Source: Lachnospiraceae bacterium (GTDB lineage Bacteria; Bacillota; Clostridia; Lachnospirales; Lachnospiraceae). From it: a stretch of 47,112 bases of DNA. A model generated the notes under the pieces. It saw only the letters and a list, made by a program, of their open reading frames with translations, was not told the DNA's origin and ran no database searches. Shown piece after piece: positions 18,252 to 27,602 of the stretch (position 1 is the stretch's first letter; every line of letters begins with the position of its first letter). The DNA lies in NCBI GenBank assembly GCA_004552595.1, contig SFNX01000002.1, positions 1-47,112 on the forward strand, read 5' to 3'. The translations under genes and the position numbers were made by a program.

Positions 18252-19568
18252 CTATTCCGTTTCGTCTTCCTCATCACCAATTATCGATGAGCCCTTTAGC
18301 GGAAGCTCTAATGCAAGCACCTCTTTAATTTTAGAAGCTATCTGCTTTATACTTTCCGCTCTGTTTATATTTTCCCTGTTATTCTTATATGTTTGAATCG
18401 TCTCAAGGTAAATCTCTTCAAGTGATGAAGCGAAACACTCTCTTGAGAACTTATTCGCGCTCATTGCGATTTTCTCTCTGTCATAGTCCTTTGAATTAAT
18501 AAGCTTAAGTATAGTGTTAAGTCCTGTCTTAAACTCTTCTTCATTTGTAAAAAGACACCCGTTAACGCCTTCATCAACAACGTCATCAAGACACGGATCC
18601 TTCCTGCAAAGTAGCGGCAGCCCTGACGAAAGAGCTTCAATATAAGTAAGCCCCTGCGTTTCTGATGTTGAAGCGCTTGTAAAAAAGTCACCTGCGCAAT
18701 AATACTTCCATACAATAGAAGGCTCAGCCATGCCTGCAAATGAAACTCTGTCCGTAACATTTAATTCTTTTGTAAGTTTTTTAAGGTTATCAAGCTCAGG
18801 TCCGTCTCCAACAACCAAAAGCTTTGTACCATCAGTATCATCTGATATATATTTTATTATTTCGTTAATATTTTTTTCTTTTGCAACACGTCCTAAAAAG
18901 AGAGCCAGCTTCTCATCATCATTAATACCGTATTCTTTTCTTAATGCGCTTCTCTCTTCTATGGAAAGCTTTTGTCTGAACTTTTCAAGTGCAATTCCGC
19001 TTGGTACTACAAATACAGGACATTTTGAATTGTATGAAAGAAGAAGCTCCTTAACCTTATCGGTAGGTGCAATAATTGCTTCACAGAATCTTGAGATAGT
19101 CTTGGAAAATTCAGCAACTGCCTTTGTTGCCACCTTTTTATGCAATACTCTTTCGCCGTTTTTATTAAATTTAAGCTTTTTAAACCCTATATAATGCGTA
19201 TAGTCTTCATACACAGTGTGATAGGTATGAACAATCGGAATATCACACTCATGTGCTATATGGTGTGCCATTAAAAATGTAGAAAATTCACACTGTGAGT
19301 GAACAATATCAGGTCTCCATTCAATTACTTTATCGTATATTTTGTTCATAAGTCCCACGCGGACTCTTGCTTCAGGATATACGAAATCGGCAGGGAGTGA
19401 TGCGACTTCCCAGCCATCATCTGTGATTCTTGTCTGATGATCGGACGATAAAGCCAAAAGCTTTACTTCATGTCCTCTTGCCCTCAGTCCATACATTAAG
19501 TTGTTAATCGATGTAACAACGCCATTAATTGCATCAGTATTCCAGTCTGATGTGATAAGTATCTTCAT
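18252..19568 (-). CDS. Glycosyltransferase family 4 (diacylglycerol glucosyltransferase-like)
   Basis: Product of 438 residues with two Rossmann-like halves (GT-B). Visible are the N-terminal TDAINGVVTSINNLMYGL acceptor loop, HTYHTVYEDYTHYI, and the C-terminal nucleotide-sugar site FTSASTSETQGLTYIEALSSGLPLL with the EX7E pattern. The closest resemblance is to 1,2-diacylglycerol 3-glucosyltransferases, which make glycolipids on the inner membrane face and supply lipoteichoic acid anchors. The start lies 5 nt after the metY stop with a weak ribosome binding site, suggesting translational coupling. Acceptor identity is inference. Confidence 0.85.
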   Translation of the reverse strand: MKILITSDWNTDAINGVVTSINNLMYGLRARGHEVKLLALSSDHQTRITDDGWEVASLPADFVYPEARVRVGLMNKIYDKVIEWRPDIVHSQCEFSTFLMAHHIAHECDIPIVHTYHTVYEDYTHYIGFKKLKFNKNGERVLHKKVATKAVAEFSKTISRFCEAIIAPTDKVKELLLSYNSKCPVFVVPSGIALEKFRQKLSIEERSALRKEYGINDDEKLALFLGRVAKEKNINEIIKYISDDTDGTKLLVVGDGPELDNLKKLTKELNVTDRVSFAGMAEPSIVWKYYCAGDFFTSASTSETQGLTYIEALSSGLPLLCRKDPCLDDVVDEGVNGCLFTNEEEFKTGLNTILKLINSKDYDREKIAMSANKFSRECFASSLEEIYLETIQTYKNNRENINRAESIKQIASKIKEVLALELPLKGSSIIGDEEDETE

Positions 19569-19573
19569 AATTC

Positions 19574-20857
19574 TTACACTTCGTTTAATGCATTCTCAAT
19601 GTCTTTAATTAAGTCTTCCTTATCTTCTATTCCACAGGACAATCTGATAAGTCCTGCTGTGATTCCGCATTCCTTAAGCTGCTCATCATTCATCTGTCTG
19701 TGTGTTGCAGTTGCAGGATTTAAGCAGCATGAACGTGCGTCAGCAACATGCGTTTCGATTGCCCAAAGCTTAAGGCTCTTCATAAACTTAAGTGCTGCTT
19801 CCCTTCCACCTTTAATCTCAAATGAAACAACTCCACATGCACCGTTTTTAAGATATTTCATAGCTCTGTCATAATACCTGTCACCTTCAAGCAAAGGATA
19901 TGTTACGAAGTTGACTTTATCATGTCCCTGTAAAAACTTAGCAACTGCTAAAGCATTCTCACAGTGCCTTGGAACTCTCACATGAAGTGATTCAAGTCCT
20001 AAATTAAGTAAATATGCGTTCTGCGGAGACTGAATGCAGCCTAAATCTCTCATAAGCTGGGAGGTTGCCTTAGTAATGTAAGCTCCTTCATTACCAAACT
20101 TCTCAGCATAAACAATTCCGTGATATGTATCATCCTTAGTAGTAAGTCCGGGATATTTATCAGCATGTGCCATCCAGTCAAAGTTACCGGAATCAACTAT
20201 ACATCCACCGACTCCTGCGCCATGTCCGTCCATATATTTTGTTGTTGAATGTGTAACTATGTCTGCGCCCCATTCAATAGGTCTTAAATTAATTGGTGTA
20301 GGGAATGTATTATCAACAATAAGCGGTACACCATGCTCATGAGCAACTTTGGCAAAGAGTTCTATATCAAGAACAGTAAGTGCAGGGTTTGCAATAGATT
20401 CGCCAAACATAGCACGTGTATTATCCTTAAATGCAGCGTTAAGCTCTTCTTCAGTTGCATCAGGTGATACAAATGTTGATTCTATGCCCATCTTCTTAAG
20501 TGTATGTGCAATTAAGTTGAATGAGCCGCCATAAATTGATGAGCTTGCAACAATGTGGCTTCCTGCTTCACATATGTTAAAAAGTGCCATAAACGTTGCT
20601 GCCTGTCCCGAAGAAGTAAGCATTGCCGCGCTTCCACCTTCAAGCTTTGCTATTTTAGCAGCGACATAATCGTTAGTCGGATTCTGAAGTCTTGTGTAGA
20701 AATAGCCTTCTGCTTCAAGATCGAAAAGCTTCGCCATATCCTCACTTGTATCATATTTAAATGTTGTACTCTGAATTATCGGAATCTGTCTTGGCTCACC
20801 ATTACCCGGTCTGTATCCGGCCTGTACACACTTTGTGTTTATTGAATAATTGTCCAT
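19574..20857 (-). CDS. metY: O-acetylhomoserine sulfhydrylase (PLP-dependent)
   Basis: Makes homocysteine from O-acetylhomoserine and sulfide for methionine synthesis. The 427-residue protein is of the Cys/Met metabolism PLP family, with the substrate-side FYTRLQNPTNDYVAAKIAKLEGG, the cofactor-stacking SSSIYGGSFNL, and the PLP lysine K207 in THSTTKYMDGHG. Its length and the insertion around 230-270 fit MetY rather than the ~380-residue MetB/MetC enzymes. A good AAAGGGG binding site precedes the ATG. It is the first gene of a probable 12-gene operon. No S-box or T-box fold was recognised in the ~100-nt leader. Confidence 0.93.
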   Translation of the reverse strand: MDNYSINTKCVQAGYRPGNGEPRQIPIIQSTTFKYDTSEDMAKLFDLEAEGYFYTRLQNPTNDYVAAKIAKLEGGSAAMLTSSGQAATFMALFNICEAGSHIVASSSIYGGSFNLIAHTLKKMGIESTFVSPDATEEELNAAFKDNTRAMFGESIANPALTVLDIELFAKVAHEHGVPLIVDNTFPTPINLRPIEWGADIVTHSTTKYMDGHGAGVGGCIVDSGNFDWMAHADKYPGLTTKDDTYHGIVYAEKFGNEGAYITKATSQLMRDLGCIQSPQNAYLLNLGLESLHVRVPRHCENALAVAKFLQGHDKVNFVTYPLLEGDRYYDRAMKYLKNGACGVVSFEIKGGREAALKFMKSLKLWAIETHVADARSCCLNPATATHRQMNDEQLKECGITAGLIRLSCGIEDKEDLIKDIENALNEV

Positions 20858-20961
20858 AACTATTAGCCCCTTTGTTGTATAGCATATTGAATTATGTAAA
20901 CTTTCTCACTTTAAACTGATAAATTTTAACATTAAAATCATAAAGTCGCATAATCCCTTAT

Positions 20962-20990
20962 ATAATACTATAATTTGTGTACTTAAACAA
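20962..20990 (-). promoter_or_regulatory. Promoter for metY and the downstream operon
   Basis: On the minus strand TTGTTT (20985-20990) and TATTAT (20962-20967) are 17 nt apart. Transcription would begin near 20955, leaving a leader of about 100 nt. No obvious riboswitch was found in the 20858-21041 gap. Confidence 0.6.
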
Positions 20991-21041
20991 CTAATATAAG
21001 TTATCTTGTATTATTAAATTTATGAAAAATATAATAAAAAT

Positions 21042-21070
21042 AAACCTCAGGAATATGTTTCCTAAGGTTT
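21042..21070 (-). terminator. Terminator of the nucleoside ABC transporter operon
   Basis: A 12-bp stem (21042-21053 with 21059-21070, one wobble) is followed on the minus strand by a T-rich tract. It lies 34 nt after the last permease gene. Confidence 0.85.
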
Positions 21071-21103
21071 AAATTCACCAACAATCAATATCAGATTCAA
21101 AGC

Positions 21104-22099
21104 TTATCTCTCTTCCCTGAAATACGGAAGTCCAAGACTCTGTGGTGGCTGATTTTCCCTCTTACTTCTCATACTTGTAATTACAAGTACGATGAGTGTT
21201 ACTACATAAGGAATCATCTTGTAAAGCTCCTGGTATTCCATATGCTCCATTCCTGTTGGAATATATAAATACAAAATGTACAATCCACCAAAAAGGAATG
21301 ATGCAAGTATACCGATATTAGGTCTCCATATTGTGAATATTACAAGTGCTATTGCAAGCCAGCCTCTGTCTCCAAACGCATCATTTGACCAAACGCCACA
21401 GGCATAATCCATTACGTAATAAAGTCCGCCAAGACCTGCTATCATACAGCCTGCACATGTAGCGACATATTTGTATTTAATAACATTAATACCTGCTGCA
21501 TCTGCAGTATTCGGATTTTCACCGACTGCACGTAAATGAAGTCCAAGTCTTGTTTTATTTAGAATGTATGAACAAACAAATGCAATTATTATGGCAAGGT
21601 ATGTCAAAAATCCGTAAGATAAAAATACTTTACCAAAACCTCCCAAATTTGATGCAAAAGGAAGCGATTTAGAAAAACAGGCACTCGTAGCGGAAAGTGC
21701 AATTGATGGCACATCTGCACCGGAAAGCTTAATTAATGAACCTCCAAAGAAGTTACCAAAGCCAACACCAAATGTAGTCATCGCAAGACCTGTTACGTTC
21801 TGATTTGCACGAAGCGTAACAGTGAGGAAGCAAAACAGTAATCCCATTAACAGCGAACCAATAAGGCAACAAAGCATAGGAATAAGTACTGCAAGGAATG
21901 AATTTACATTTCCTCCTGTTGACTTTTCATAAAAGAATGAGCCGATAACACCTGAAATAGCGCCTACATACATGACACCCGGGATTCCCAGATTTAAGTT
22001 TCCGGATTTTTGTGTCATGATTTCTCCGGTACTTCCGTACAAAAGCGGAATACCCTGTACTACGGCTCTTGGAATAAATGCAGATAAAAATGACAACAT
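21104..22099 (-). CDS. ABC transporter permease, nucleoside (BmpA) type, second subunit
   Basis: Product of 331 residues, an integral membrane protein of the BPD_transp_2 family with about eight to ten hydrophobic helices. Family hallmarks include GSTGEIMTQKSGNLNLGIPG near the N-terminus and LRAVGENPNTADAAGINVIKYKYVATCAGCMIAGLGG in the cytosolic coupling region. It resembles NupQ/YufQ of Bacillus guanosine transporters. AGGAGG precedes the ATG. It is the last gene of the operon, 1 nt after the other permease, and ends at a terminator. It would form a heterodimeric channel with that permease; ligand by homology is a nucleoside. Confidence 0.92.
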   Translation of the reverse strand: MLSFLSAFIPRAVVQGIPLLYGSTGEIMTQKSGNLNLGIPGVMYVGAISGVIGSFFYEKSTGGNVNSFLAVLIPMLCCLIGSLLMGLLFCFLTVTLRANQNVTGLAMTTFGVGFGNFFGGSLIKLSGADVPSIALSATSACFSKSLPFASNLGGFGKVFLSYGFLTYLAIIIAFVCSYILNKTRLGLHLRAVGENPNTADAAGINVIKYKYVATCAGCMIAGLGGLYYVMDYACGVWSNDAFGDRGWLAIALVIFTIWRPNIGILASFLFGGLYILYLYIPTGMEHMEYQELYKMIPYVVTLIVLVITSMRSKRENQPPQSLGLPYFREER

Positions 22100-22100
22100 T

Positions 22101-23213
22101 TTACTTTTCCTCCTTTCTTACCTTTGTGTGGGAATGATTCTTCTTAAGCTTATAAGTAATAAAGAACTCACACCCGATTATAAAGAAAAGAATTATTCCG
22201 GTAAGGATATCCGAAAACGACTGGTTCAACCCAAAATTCGTAGAAATCTCGCTCGCGCCTCTTCCCATAAATACTATGAGAAAGCTTGACAATATCATTG
22301 AGAGCGGATTAAATTTTGCCATCCATGAAACTAAAACTCCTGTAAAGCCCTGTCCACCCGCAATCGTAGTTGTAATAGTGTGGTTAATGCCGCCGACAAG
22401 TAAAAGTCCTGCAAGACCGCATACAGAACCTGATAAAATCATAGTTCTTATAATTACTTTTTCAACTTTTATACCGACATACTTTGCAGTTCTTTCCGAC
22501 TCTCCGACTACAGAAACCTCATATCCATGTCTTGAATAATTAAGGTATACGTACATAAAAAGCGTAACAATGACCGCAACTACAATGCTTAAAAGATACT
22601 TTGAACCAAATATCTGAGGAAGCCATCCGACATTAGAGTCCTGGTTAATAATACCAATTTTGCCCGACCCCTTAGGGACCTCCCAGACAATCGTGTAAAA
22701 TGCAACAAGCTGTGTTGCGATATAGTTCATCATAAGTGTTGATAATGTTTCATTTGTATTCCACTTAGCCTTGAACAAAGCAGGAATTACGCCCCATATT
22801 GCACCGGCAAGAATGCTTGAAATTATCATAAGGATAATTACAACTGCATTAGGCAACTTATCAGAAAGAGTTATCATGCACGCTGCTGATGCAAGACCTC
22901 CGATTAACACTTGTCCTTCACCACCGATATTCCAGAATCGCATTTTAAATGCAGGTGTAAGTGCAAGTGAAATAATCAAAAGAATTGAAATGCTCTGAAG
23001 AGTAACCCATGTCTTTCTCGTACTTCCGAATGCACCAAGAATAATTGATTTATACACCTCTATCGGGCTTATTCCCGTAGTAATCATAGTTATTATTCCG
23101 CAAAGCACCAGTGCAAGTAAAATAGCAACAGCCCTTAATACCAAAGCATCCTTTGTTGAAAGTGCTTCTCTTTTTACAATATGAAACAACGGTTCACGCT
23201 TTTTTTCATTCAT
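22101..23213 (-). CDS. ABC transporter permease, nucleoside (BmpA) type, first subunit
   Basis: Product of 370 residues with about eight to ten membrane helices and the BPD_transp_2 coupling motif VSVVGESERTAKYVGIKVEKVI. It resembles NupP/YufP. The start at 23213 follows GGAGG by 8 nt and overlaps the end of the ATPase gene by 8 nt; an in-frame TTG at 23228 is much less likely. Partner of the downstream permease and the upstream ATPase in nucleoside uptake. Confidence 0.92.
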   Translation of the reverse strand: MNEKKREPLFHIVKREALSTKDALVLRAVAILLALVLCGIITMITTGISPIEVYKSIILGAFGSTRKTWVTLQSISILLIISLALTPAFKMRFWNIGGEGQVLIGGLASAACMITLSDKLPNAVVIILMIISSILAGAIWGVIPALFKAKWNTNETLSTLMMNYIATQLVAFYTIVWEVPKGSGKIGIINQDSNVGWLPQIFGSKYLLSIVVAVIVTLFMYVYLNYSRHGYEVSVVGESERTAKYVGIKVEKVIIRTMILSGSVCGLAGLLLVGGINHTITTTIAGGQGFTGVLVSWMAKFNPLSMILSSFLIVFMGRGASEISTNFGLNQSFSDILTGIILFFIIGCEFFITYKLKKNHSHTKVRKEEK

Positions 23214-24732
23214 TTGAAGTACCTCCAACCTTTGTCATCAAAAGACCTACTTCGTTCTTATCAGCTTTTCTTCCGTCAACTATTCCGCTGACTTCTCCGC
23301 CGCAAAGAACTAAAATTCTATCTGATAATTCAAGTAAAACGTCCAAATCCTCTCCGACAAATATTACTGCTACCCCGGCTTTTTTCTGCTGATTAATCAG
23401 ATCATATATTGTATATGACGAATTAATATCCAATCCTCTTACTGCATATGCCGTAAGTAATACAGTAGGTGCCGATGCGATTTCACGTCCTACCAAAACC
23501 TTCTGAACATTTCCTCCTGATAAACGTCTTACAGGTGTCTCAATTGAAGGCGTAACAACCTTTAAATGATCTACAACACTTTCTGCAAGTGCCTTTGGAG
23601 CCTTTCTGTCAGTAAAGAATTTATTTCCGTTTCTGAAAGAACGAAGCATCATATTGTTCGTTAAGTCCATATTGGCAACAAGTCCCATTCCAAGTCTGTC
23701 TTCCGGGACGAATGAAAGAGACACGCCCATTTCAGCAATCTTTCTTGGATCCTTTCCAAGAAGCTGTTCTCTTTTGCCGTCGTCTTCAATATACTCAATG
23801 CTTCCGTTCTCAACAACCTGAAGTCCTGCAATAGCTTCAAGAAGCTCCTTTTGTCCACAGCCTGAAATTCCCGCAATACCAAGTATTTCACCGCTGTTTA
23901 AGCTAAATGAAACATTATTTAATTTAATAACTCCGTCTTCCGAACGTACTGTTAAGTTTTTAACTTCAAGTCTTTTCTTAGGATTTACAGGCTCAGGTCT
24001 TTCGATATTAAGTGATACGGCGTGTCCTACCATCATATCAGTCATCTGCTGAACGGTAGTTTCTTTTGTAATCATGTCCCCGACATATTTGCCTTTTCTT
24101 AATACCGCAACTCTGTCCGATAAAGACAAAACCTCATGCATTTTATGAGTGATAATTACAATTGCCTTGCCATCATCCCTCATATTTCTTAAAACATTAA
24201 ACAGCTTTTCTGTTTCCTGCGGAGTAAGTACTGCTGTAGGCTCATCAAGAATAAGAATGCTTGCACCCCTGTATAAAACCTTGACTATTTCAACTGTCTG
24301 CTTTTCGGAAACAGACATATCGTAAATCTTTTTATCGGGATCAACATCAAAACCGTACTTATCACAGATCTCTTTTATCTTTATTGATGCTTCCTTAAGA
24401 TTAAGCTTTCCTTCAAGACCTAAGATAATGTTTTCTGTAGCAGACAATACATCAATAAGCTTAAAATGCTGATGAACCATACCTATTCCAAGTCTGAACG
24501 AATCCTTCGGTGAAGCGATAAGTTCTTCCTTGCCGTTAATAAATATCTTGCCTTCATCCGGATAATATATTCCGGAAAGCATGTTCATAAGCGTAGTCTT
24601 TCCGCTTCCGTTTTCGCCAAGAAGAGCAAGTATCTCACCGTTATAGATGCTCATATTAATGTCTTCATTAGCTACAACTGAACCGAATGTTTTTGTGATG
24701 TTCTTAAGTTTTACAGCTGCAGTTCTTTCCAC
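23206..24732 (-). CDS. ABC transporter ATP-binding protein with two nucleotide-binding domains (NupO-like)
   Basis: Product of 508 residues that energises import by the adjacent permeases. Domain 1 has Walker A LGENGSGKTTL, signature MSVSEKQTVEIVK and Walker B ILILDEPTAVL. Domain 2 has a weaker P-loop-like GISGCGQKELLEA, signature LSGGNVQKV and a degenerate Walker B (TVLLTAYAVRGLD), the usual asymmetry of sugar/nucleoside importers of this class. The start is GTG at 24732 with AAAGGA 7 nt upstream. A stem-loop separates it from the upstream binding-protein gene. Confidence 0.93.
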   Translation of the reverse strand: MERTAAVKLKNITKTFGSVVANEDINMSIYNGEILALLGENGSGKTTLMNMLSGIYYPDEGKIFINGKEELIASPKDSFRLGIGMVHQHFKLIDVLSATENIILGLEGKLNLKEASIKIKEICDKYGFDVDPDKKIYDMSVSEKQTVEIVKVLYRGASILILDEPTAVLTPQETEKLFNVLRNMRDDGKAIVIITHKMHEVLSLSDRVAVLRKGKYVGDMITKETTVQQMTDMMVGHAVSLNIERPEPVNPKKRLEVKNLTVRSEDGVIKLNNVSFSLNSGEILGIAGISGCGQKELLEAIAGLQVVENGSIEYIEDDGKREQLLGKDPRKIAEMGVSLSFVPEDRLGMGLVANMDLTNNMMLRSFRNGNKFFTDRKAPKALAESVVDHLKVVTPSIETPVRRLSGGNVQKVLVGREIASAPTVLLTAYAVRGLDINSSYTIYDLINQQKKAGVAVIFVGEDLDVLLELSDRILVLCGGEVSGIVDGRKADKNEVGLLMTKVGGTSNE

Positions 24733-24762
24733 GTCTTTATCCTTTCAACCCTTCTTAAAGCT

Positions 24763-24790
24763 AAAGGGCAGCATAAAAATGCTGCCCTTT
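24763..24790 (-). terminator. Intercistronic stem-loop between binding protein and ATPase genes
   Basis: A perfect 12-bp stem (24763-24774 with 24779-24790) and 4-nt loop. On the minus strand it is followed by AGCTTTAAG rather than a T run, so it is more likely a 3'-end stabiliser or partial attenuator than a full terminator, letting the lipoprotein be made in excess. Confidence 0.7.
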
Positions 24791-24804
24791 TAAATTAATA
24801 CATA

Positions 24805-26100
24805 TTAGAATGCTGTATCAAGAAGCTCGATACCGTCAATGTTTATGTTGAAGTATGGAGCTGAACGGAAGTCAGCACCTGACTCAACAAACTCGCCATC
24901 GATGACTACTTCATGATCGCCTTCATAATTAGCATCTGTATCAACGTCAGCCATGTATGAATCTAAAGTCTTTCCTTCTACAGTAAATGTAGCTGTATCA
25001 AATACTTTAATCTTGCCTGCAATGAGATCAGCCTTAGCTGCATCAATTGCTTCCTGTGTTCCTGCTGCAGGAGCGGTCTTGCCGAGCTCTGTTAATGCAA
25101 CCGAACCTGTCTCGAGGCTTCCTGTGTAGTCTGTAGCAATTTCAGTACCGTTAGCAACTGCATCTAAGCAATATTCAAAGTATGGCTGCCAGTCAATTCT
25201 TGATGAAACGATAAATGTGTTAGGACAAGCTGACTCTGTTGAACCGTTGTATGAAACGTTAGGAACACCGGCTGTCTCACATGCTGTAGGAGCACCCATT
25301 GAATCAGCGTGCTGTGAAATAAGAACGCAGCCATCCTCGATAAGCTTGTTAGCGCCTTCCTTCTCAGCTGTTTCATCATACCATGAACCTGTGAATGTAA
25401 CCTTCATTGTAGCTGATGGGCAAACTGACTTAGCACCTAAGTAGAATGATGTATATCCTGAAATAACTTCTGCATATGTATATGCACCGATATAACCCAT
25501 TACTGCTTCTTCTTCCTTAATGTCACCCTTCTCAATCATCTCATTGAGTTTCATACCTGCAGCGATACCTGCAAGATAACGGCCTTCGTATATTGAAGCG
25601 AATGCATTGTGGAAGTTAGCAAGACCTTCTGTATGAGCCTTTGTACCTGTAGCATGACAGAACTGAATCTCAGGGAATTCCTTTGCTGCCTCAATCATGT
25701 AATCCTCATGACCAAATGAATCGGCAAAAATGAAATTGCATCCTGCATCAGCGAGCTCACAAGCTGCCTCGTAACATTCTTGTCCTTCAGGAATATTTGT
25801 CTTAGTAAGGTATTCAACACCTAATGCTTCACATGCTGCCTTAGCTGCATTCATGAAGTTTAAGTCATAAGTTGAGTTCTCATCATGAAGGAAAATAAAT
25901 CCTGCCTTCACACCCTCAAGTGAAGCCTTAGCTTCTGTAGCTGCTTCTTCAGTAGCTTCTGCTGTTTCTTCTGTAGCTTCTGTTGTTTCTTCTGTAGCAG
26001 CTGCATCTGTATTAGCCGGCTCATCAGCCTTAGCGCCACAGCCAACAAGCATTGAAGCTGTAAGTGCAACTGTCAAGAAAATGCCTAAAAATCTTTTCAT
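24805..26100 (-). CDS. BMP-family nucleoside-binding lipoprotein
   Basis: Product of 431 residues, the substrate-binding component of the ABC importer. A lipoprotein signal ends at the lipobox LVGC (Cys21). A low-complexity Glu/Ala/Thr-rich linker (~25-60) leads into the periplasmic-binding fold typical of Med/BmpA proteins (GFIFLHDENSTYDLNF, NFIFADSFGHEDYMIEAA, GYIGAYTYAEVISGYTSFYLGAK). In Gram-positive cells it sits on the outer face of the membrane. RBS GGAGAGGAGA precedes the start. First gene of the transporter operon. The family includes nucleoside and ribose binders; the exact ligand is not readable. Confidence 0.92.
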   Translation of the reverse strand: MKRFLGIFLTVALTASMLVGCGAKADEPANTDAAATEETTEATEETAEATEEAATEAKASLEGVKAGFIFLHDENSTYDLNFMNAAKAACEALGVEYLTKTNIPEGQECYEAACELADAGCNFIFADSFGHEDYMIEAAKEFPEIQFCHATGTKAHTEGLANFHNAFASIYEGRYLAGIAAGMKLNEMIEKGDIKEEEAVMGYIGAYTYAEVISGYTSFYLGAKSVCPSATMKVTFTGSWYDETAEKEGANKLIEDGCVLISQHADSMGAPTACETAGVPNVSYNGSTESACPNTFIVSSRIDWQPYFEYCLDAVANGTEIATDYTGSLETGSVALTELGKTAPAAGTQEAIDAAKADLIAGKIKVFDTATFTVEGKTLDSYMADVDTDANYEGDHEVVIDGEFVESGADFRSAPYFNINIDGIELLDTAF

Positions 26101-26155
26101 AGTTTCTCCTCTCCCTTGTTAAGTACACATATTAAATTGTTATATAGGACTTTTA

Positions 26156-26173
26156 TTTGTTTAAAAAAACAAA
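26156..26173. promoter_or_regulatory. Inverted repeat upstream of the transporter operon
   Basis: TTTGTTT and AAACAAA arms (26156-26162 and 26167-26173) flank four A residues, 56-73 nt upstream of the lipoprotein start. It may be an operator, but such AT-rich symmetry arises easily. No clear promoter was defined in the 26101-26272 gap. Confidence 0.3.
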
Positions 26174-26272
26174 CACCAAAAGTATATCGCGTGGTTCCTT
26201 AAAAATCAATTATCGGAATAGATATAAATATTACTTTTAGTGTCTATGTTTTAGGTATATTTTACATATTTC

Positions 26273-27520
26273 CTATCTCCTGCTTTTAATAAGCTTTTCA
26301 CTGTAACCTGCTGCAATTAATGCAATACATGCTCCGACAACTCCAAGAATTATGTTAACTAGTAGCATATTCTTAACTCCAAATGCATCAAGTAGAAATC
26401 CGCCTATTGAGCTTCCTACAACATTACCCGCAACTATCGCTCCGGCCATAAGTGCCTGGCCGGTTGTTCTGTCCTTTTCATCAACCATATCCTCTGTATA
26501 GTATACTGAAGCCGATGCAAAAATAGCAAAGCTGAAAATCTGGAACAGCTGAGTTATGTAAATCATATTTATCGTTCCGGACAAATAATAGCCGGTCGCC
26601 TTAAGAACATATCCAATTGCGGCAATGCATAATAATTTAACTGAATTGATCTTCTTAATAAGAAATGCAAAGCAAAACAGTACAGGTACTTCAACCATTG
26701 CCTGTATTGCCATTGTCGTACCAAGATTTGTCGAATCGCCTCCAAGATTGTTAATGATCTGAAGTCCAAAATTACATGTAATATTATGAGTTGATGACAA
26801 AAGAATGAAGCCTAAAAGCATCATAAGAAAGATTTTGTTATCCTTGATGAAGCTTCCACCATTCTTACAATTTGCATCTGGATTTTGAGTAATTTCATTG
26901 GTATCAGCTGCAGCTGATTTATTATTTTTTACCCGGTTGATTTCAGAAAGCTTAGCCGTGTCTTTATTCAAGTCATACGGCATGCTGCAGATAATAAAAA
27001 TAAAGAAAAGCGCAACTGTGACTCCAAGCGCAGGTACAACCTTTGTTCCATAAATTGCAGCAAGATTTCCTGCAATAAGTGAAATCAAAGCATACATCAG
27101 AGAGCCTGTTCCTCTTGCAACTCCAAAATTTATGTTCTCACCAGCATTCTTATAATAAAACAGGGCACTATTAATAAACGGCATAATAAGGTTTGCAATC
27201 AGTGTCATCATTCCGATTGCAATTATTGAAAATATAGGACCGCCAAAGAAAAGCATAAGAAGGCATACGATAGCAAATAATGCCGCACAAATTATCGACA
27301 TGTTTTTCCATGAGTATCTAGCATTTCTGTCACAAATCCGCCCAAGAATTGGCTGCAAAATGGCTGAAATCACGCCAAATGAAGCAGACATGAATCCAAT
27401 TGCAATATTCGAAACCCCTTCTTCTAATAGGTATAATGACATAAAGCCCATTCCGATACAAAAAAGCATCCAGAACAGGCCTTGAATGATTATATATTTA
27501 GTATTTACAGTCAGCTTCAT
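26273..27520 (-). CDS. MFS transporter
   Basis: Product of 415 residues with about 12 hydrophobic helices in two halves separated by a charged cytosolic loop (~195-225, Asn/Asp/Lys rich). The short loop LGRICDRNARYSWKNM between helices 2 and 3 matches the MFS signature region; EDMVDEKDRTTGQALMAG lies in the second half. The pattern is reminiscent of the LacY/nucleoside-symporter branch, but the substrate cannot be read. The ATG follows AAAGGT and the gene has its own promoter. It is the last unit before the nucleoside transporter operon. Confidence 0.85.
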   Translation of the reverse strand: MKLTVNTKYIIIQGLFWMLFCIGMGFMSLYLLEEGVSNIAIGFMSASFGVISAILQPILGRICDRNARYSWKNMSIICAALFAIVCLLMLFFGGPIFSIIAIGMMTLIANLIMPFINSALFYYKNAGENINFGVARGTGSLMYALISLIAGNLAAIYGTKVVPALGVTVALFFIFIICSMPYDLNKDTAKLSEINRVKNNKSAAADTNEITQNPDANCKNGGSFIKDNKIFLMMLLGFILLSSTHNITCNFGLQIINNLGGDSTNLGTTMAIQAMVEVPVLFCFAFLIKKINSVKLLCIAAIGYVLKATGYYLSGTINMIYITQLFQIFSFAIFASASVYYTEDMVDEKDRTTGQALMAGAIVAGNVVGSSIGGFLLDAFGVKNMLLVNIILGVVGACIALIAAGYSEKLIKSRR

Positions 27521-27573
27521 ATTATTAAACCTTTACATATCTGTATTTTTAATATATTTCCGACACTTGATTT

Positions 27574-27602
27574 ATTATAACTATGAAAAATAAAGCAATC
27601 AA
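27574..27602 (-). promoter_or_regulatory. Promoter of the MFS transporter gene
   Basis: On the minus strand TTGATT (27597-27602) and a perfect TATAAT (27574-27579) are 17 nt apart, 53 nt upstream of the start codon. The -35 box abuts the stop codon of the small Cys-rich gene. Confidence 0.75.

Noticed and set aside
20858..20955. SAM riboswitch in the metY leader
   Set aside because: The leader is short and AT-rich and shows no conserved S-box core or terminator helix.
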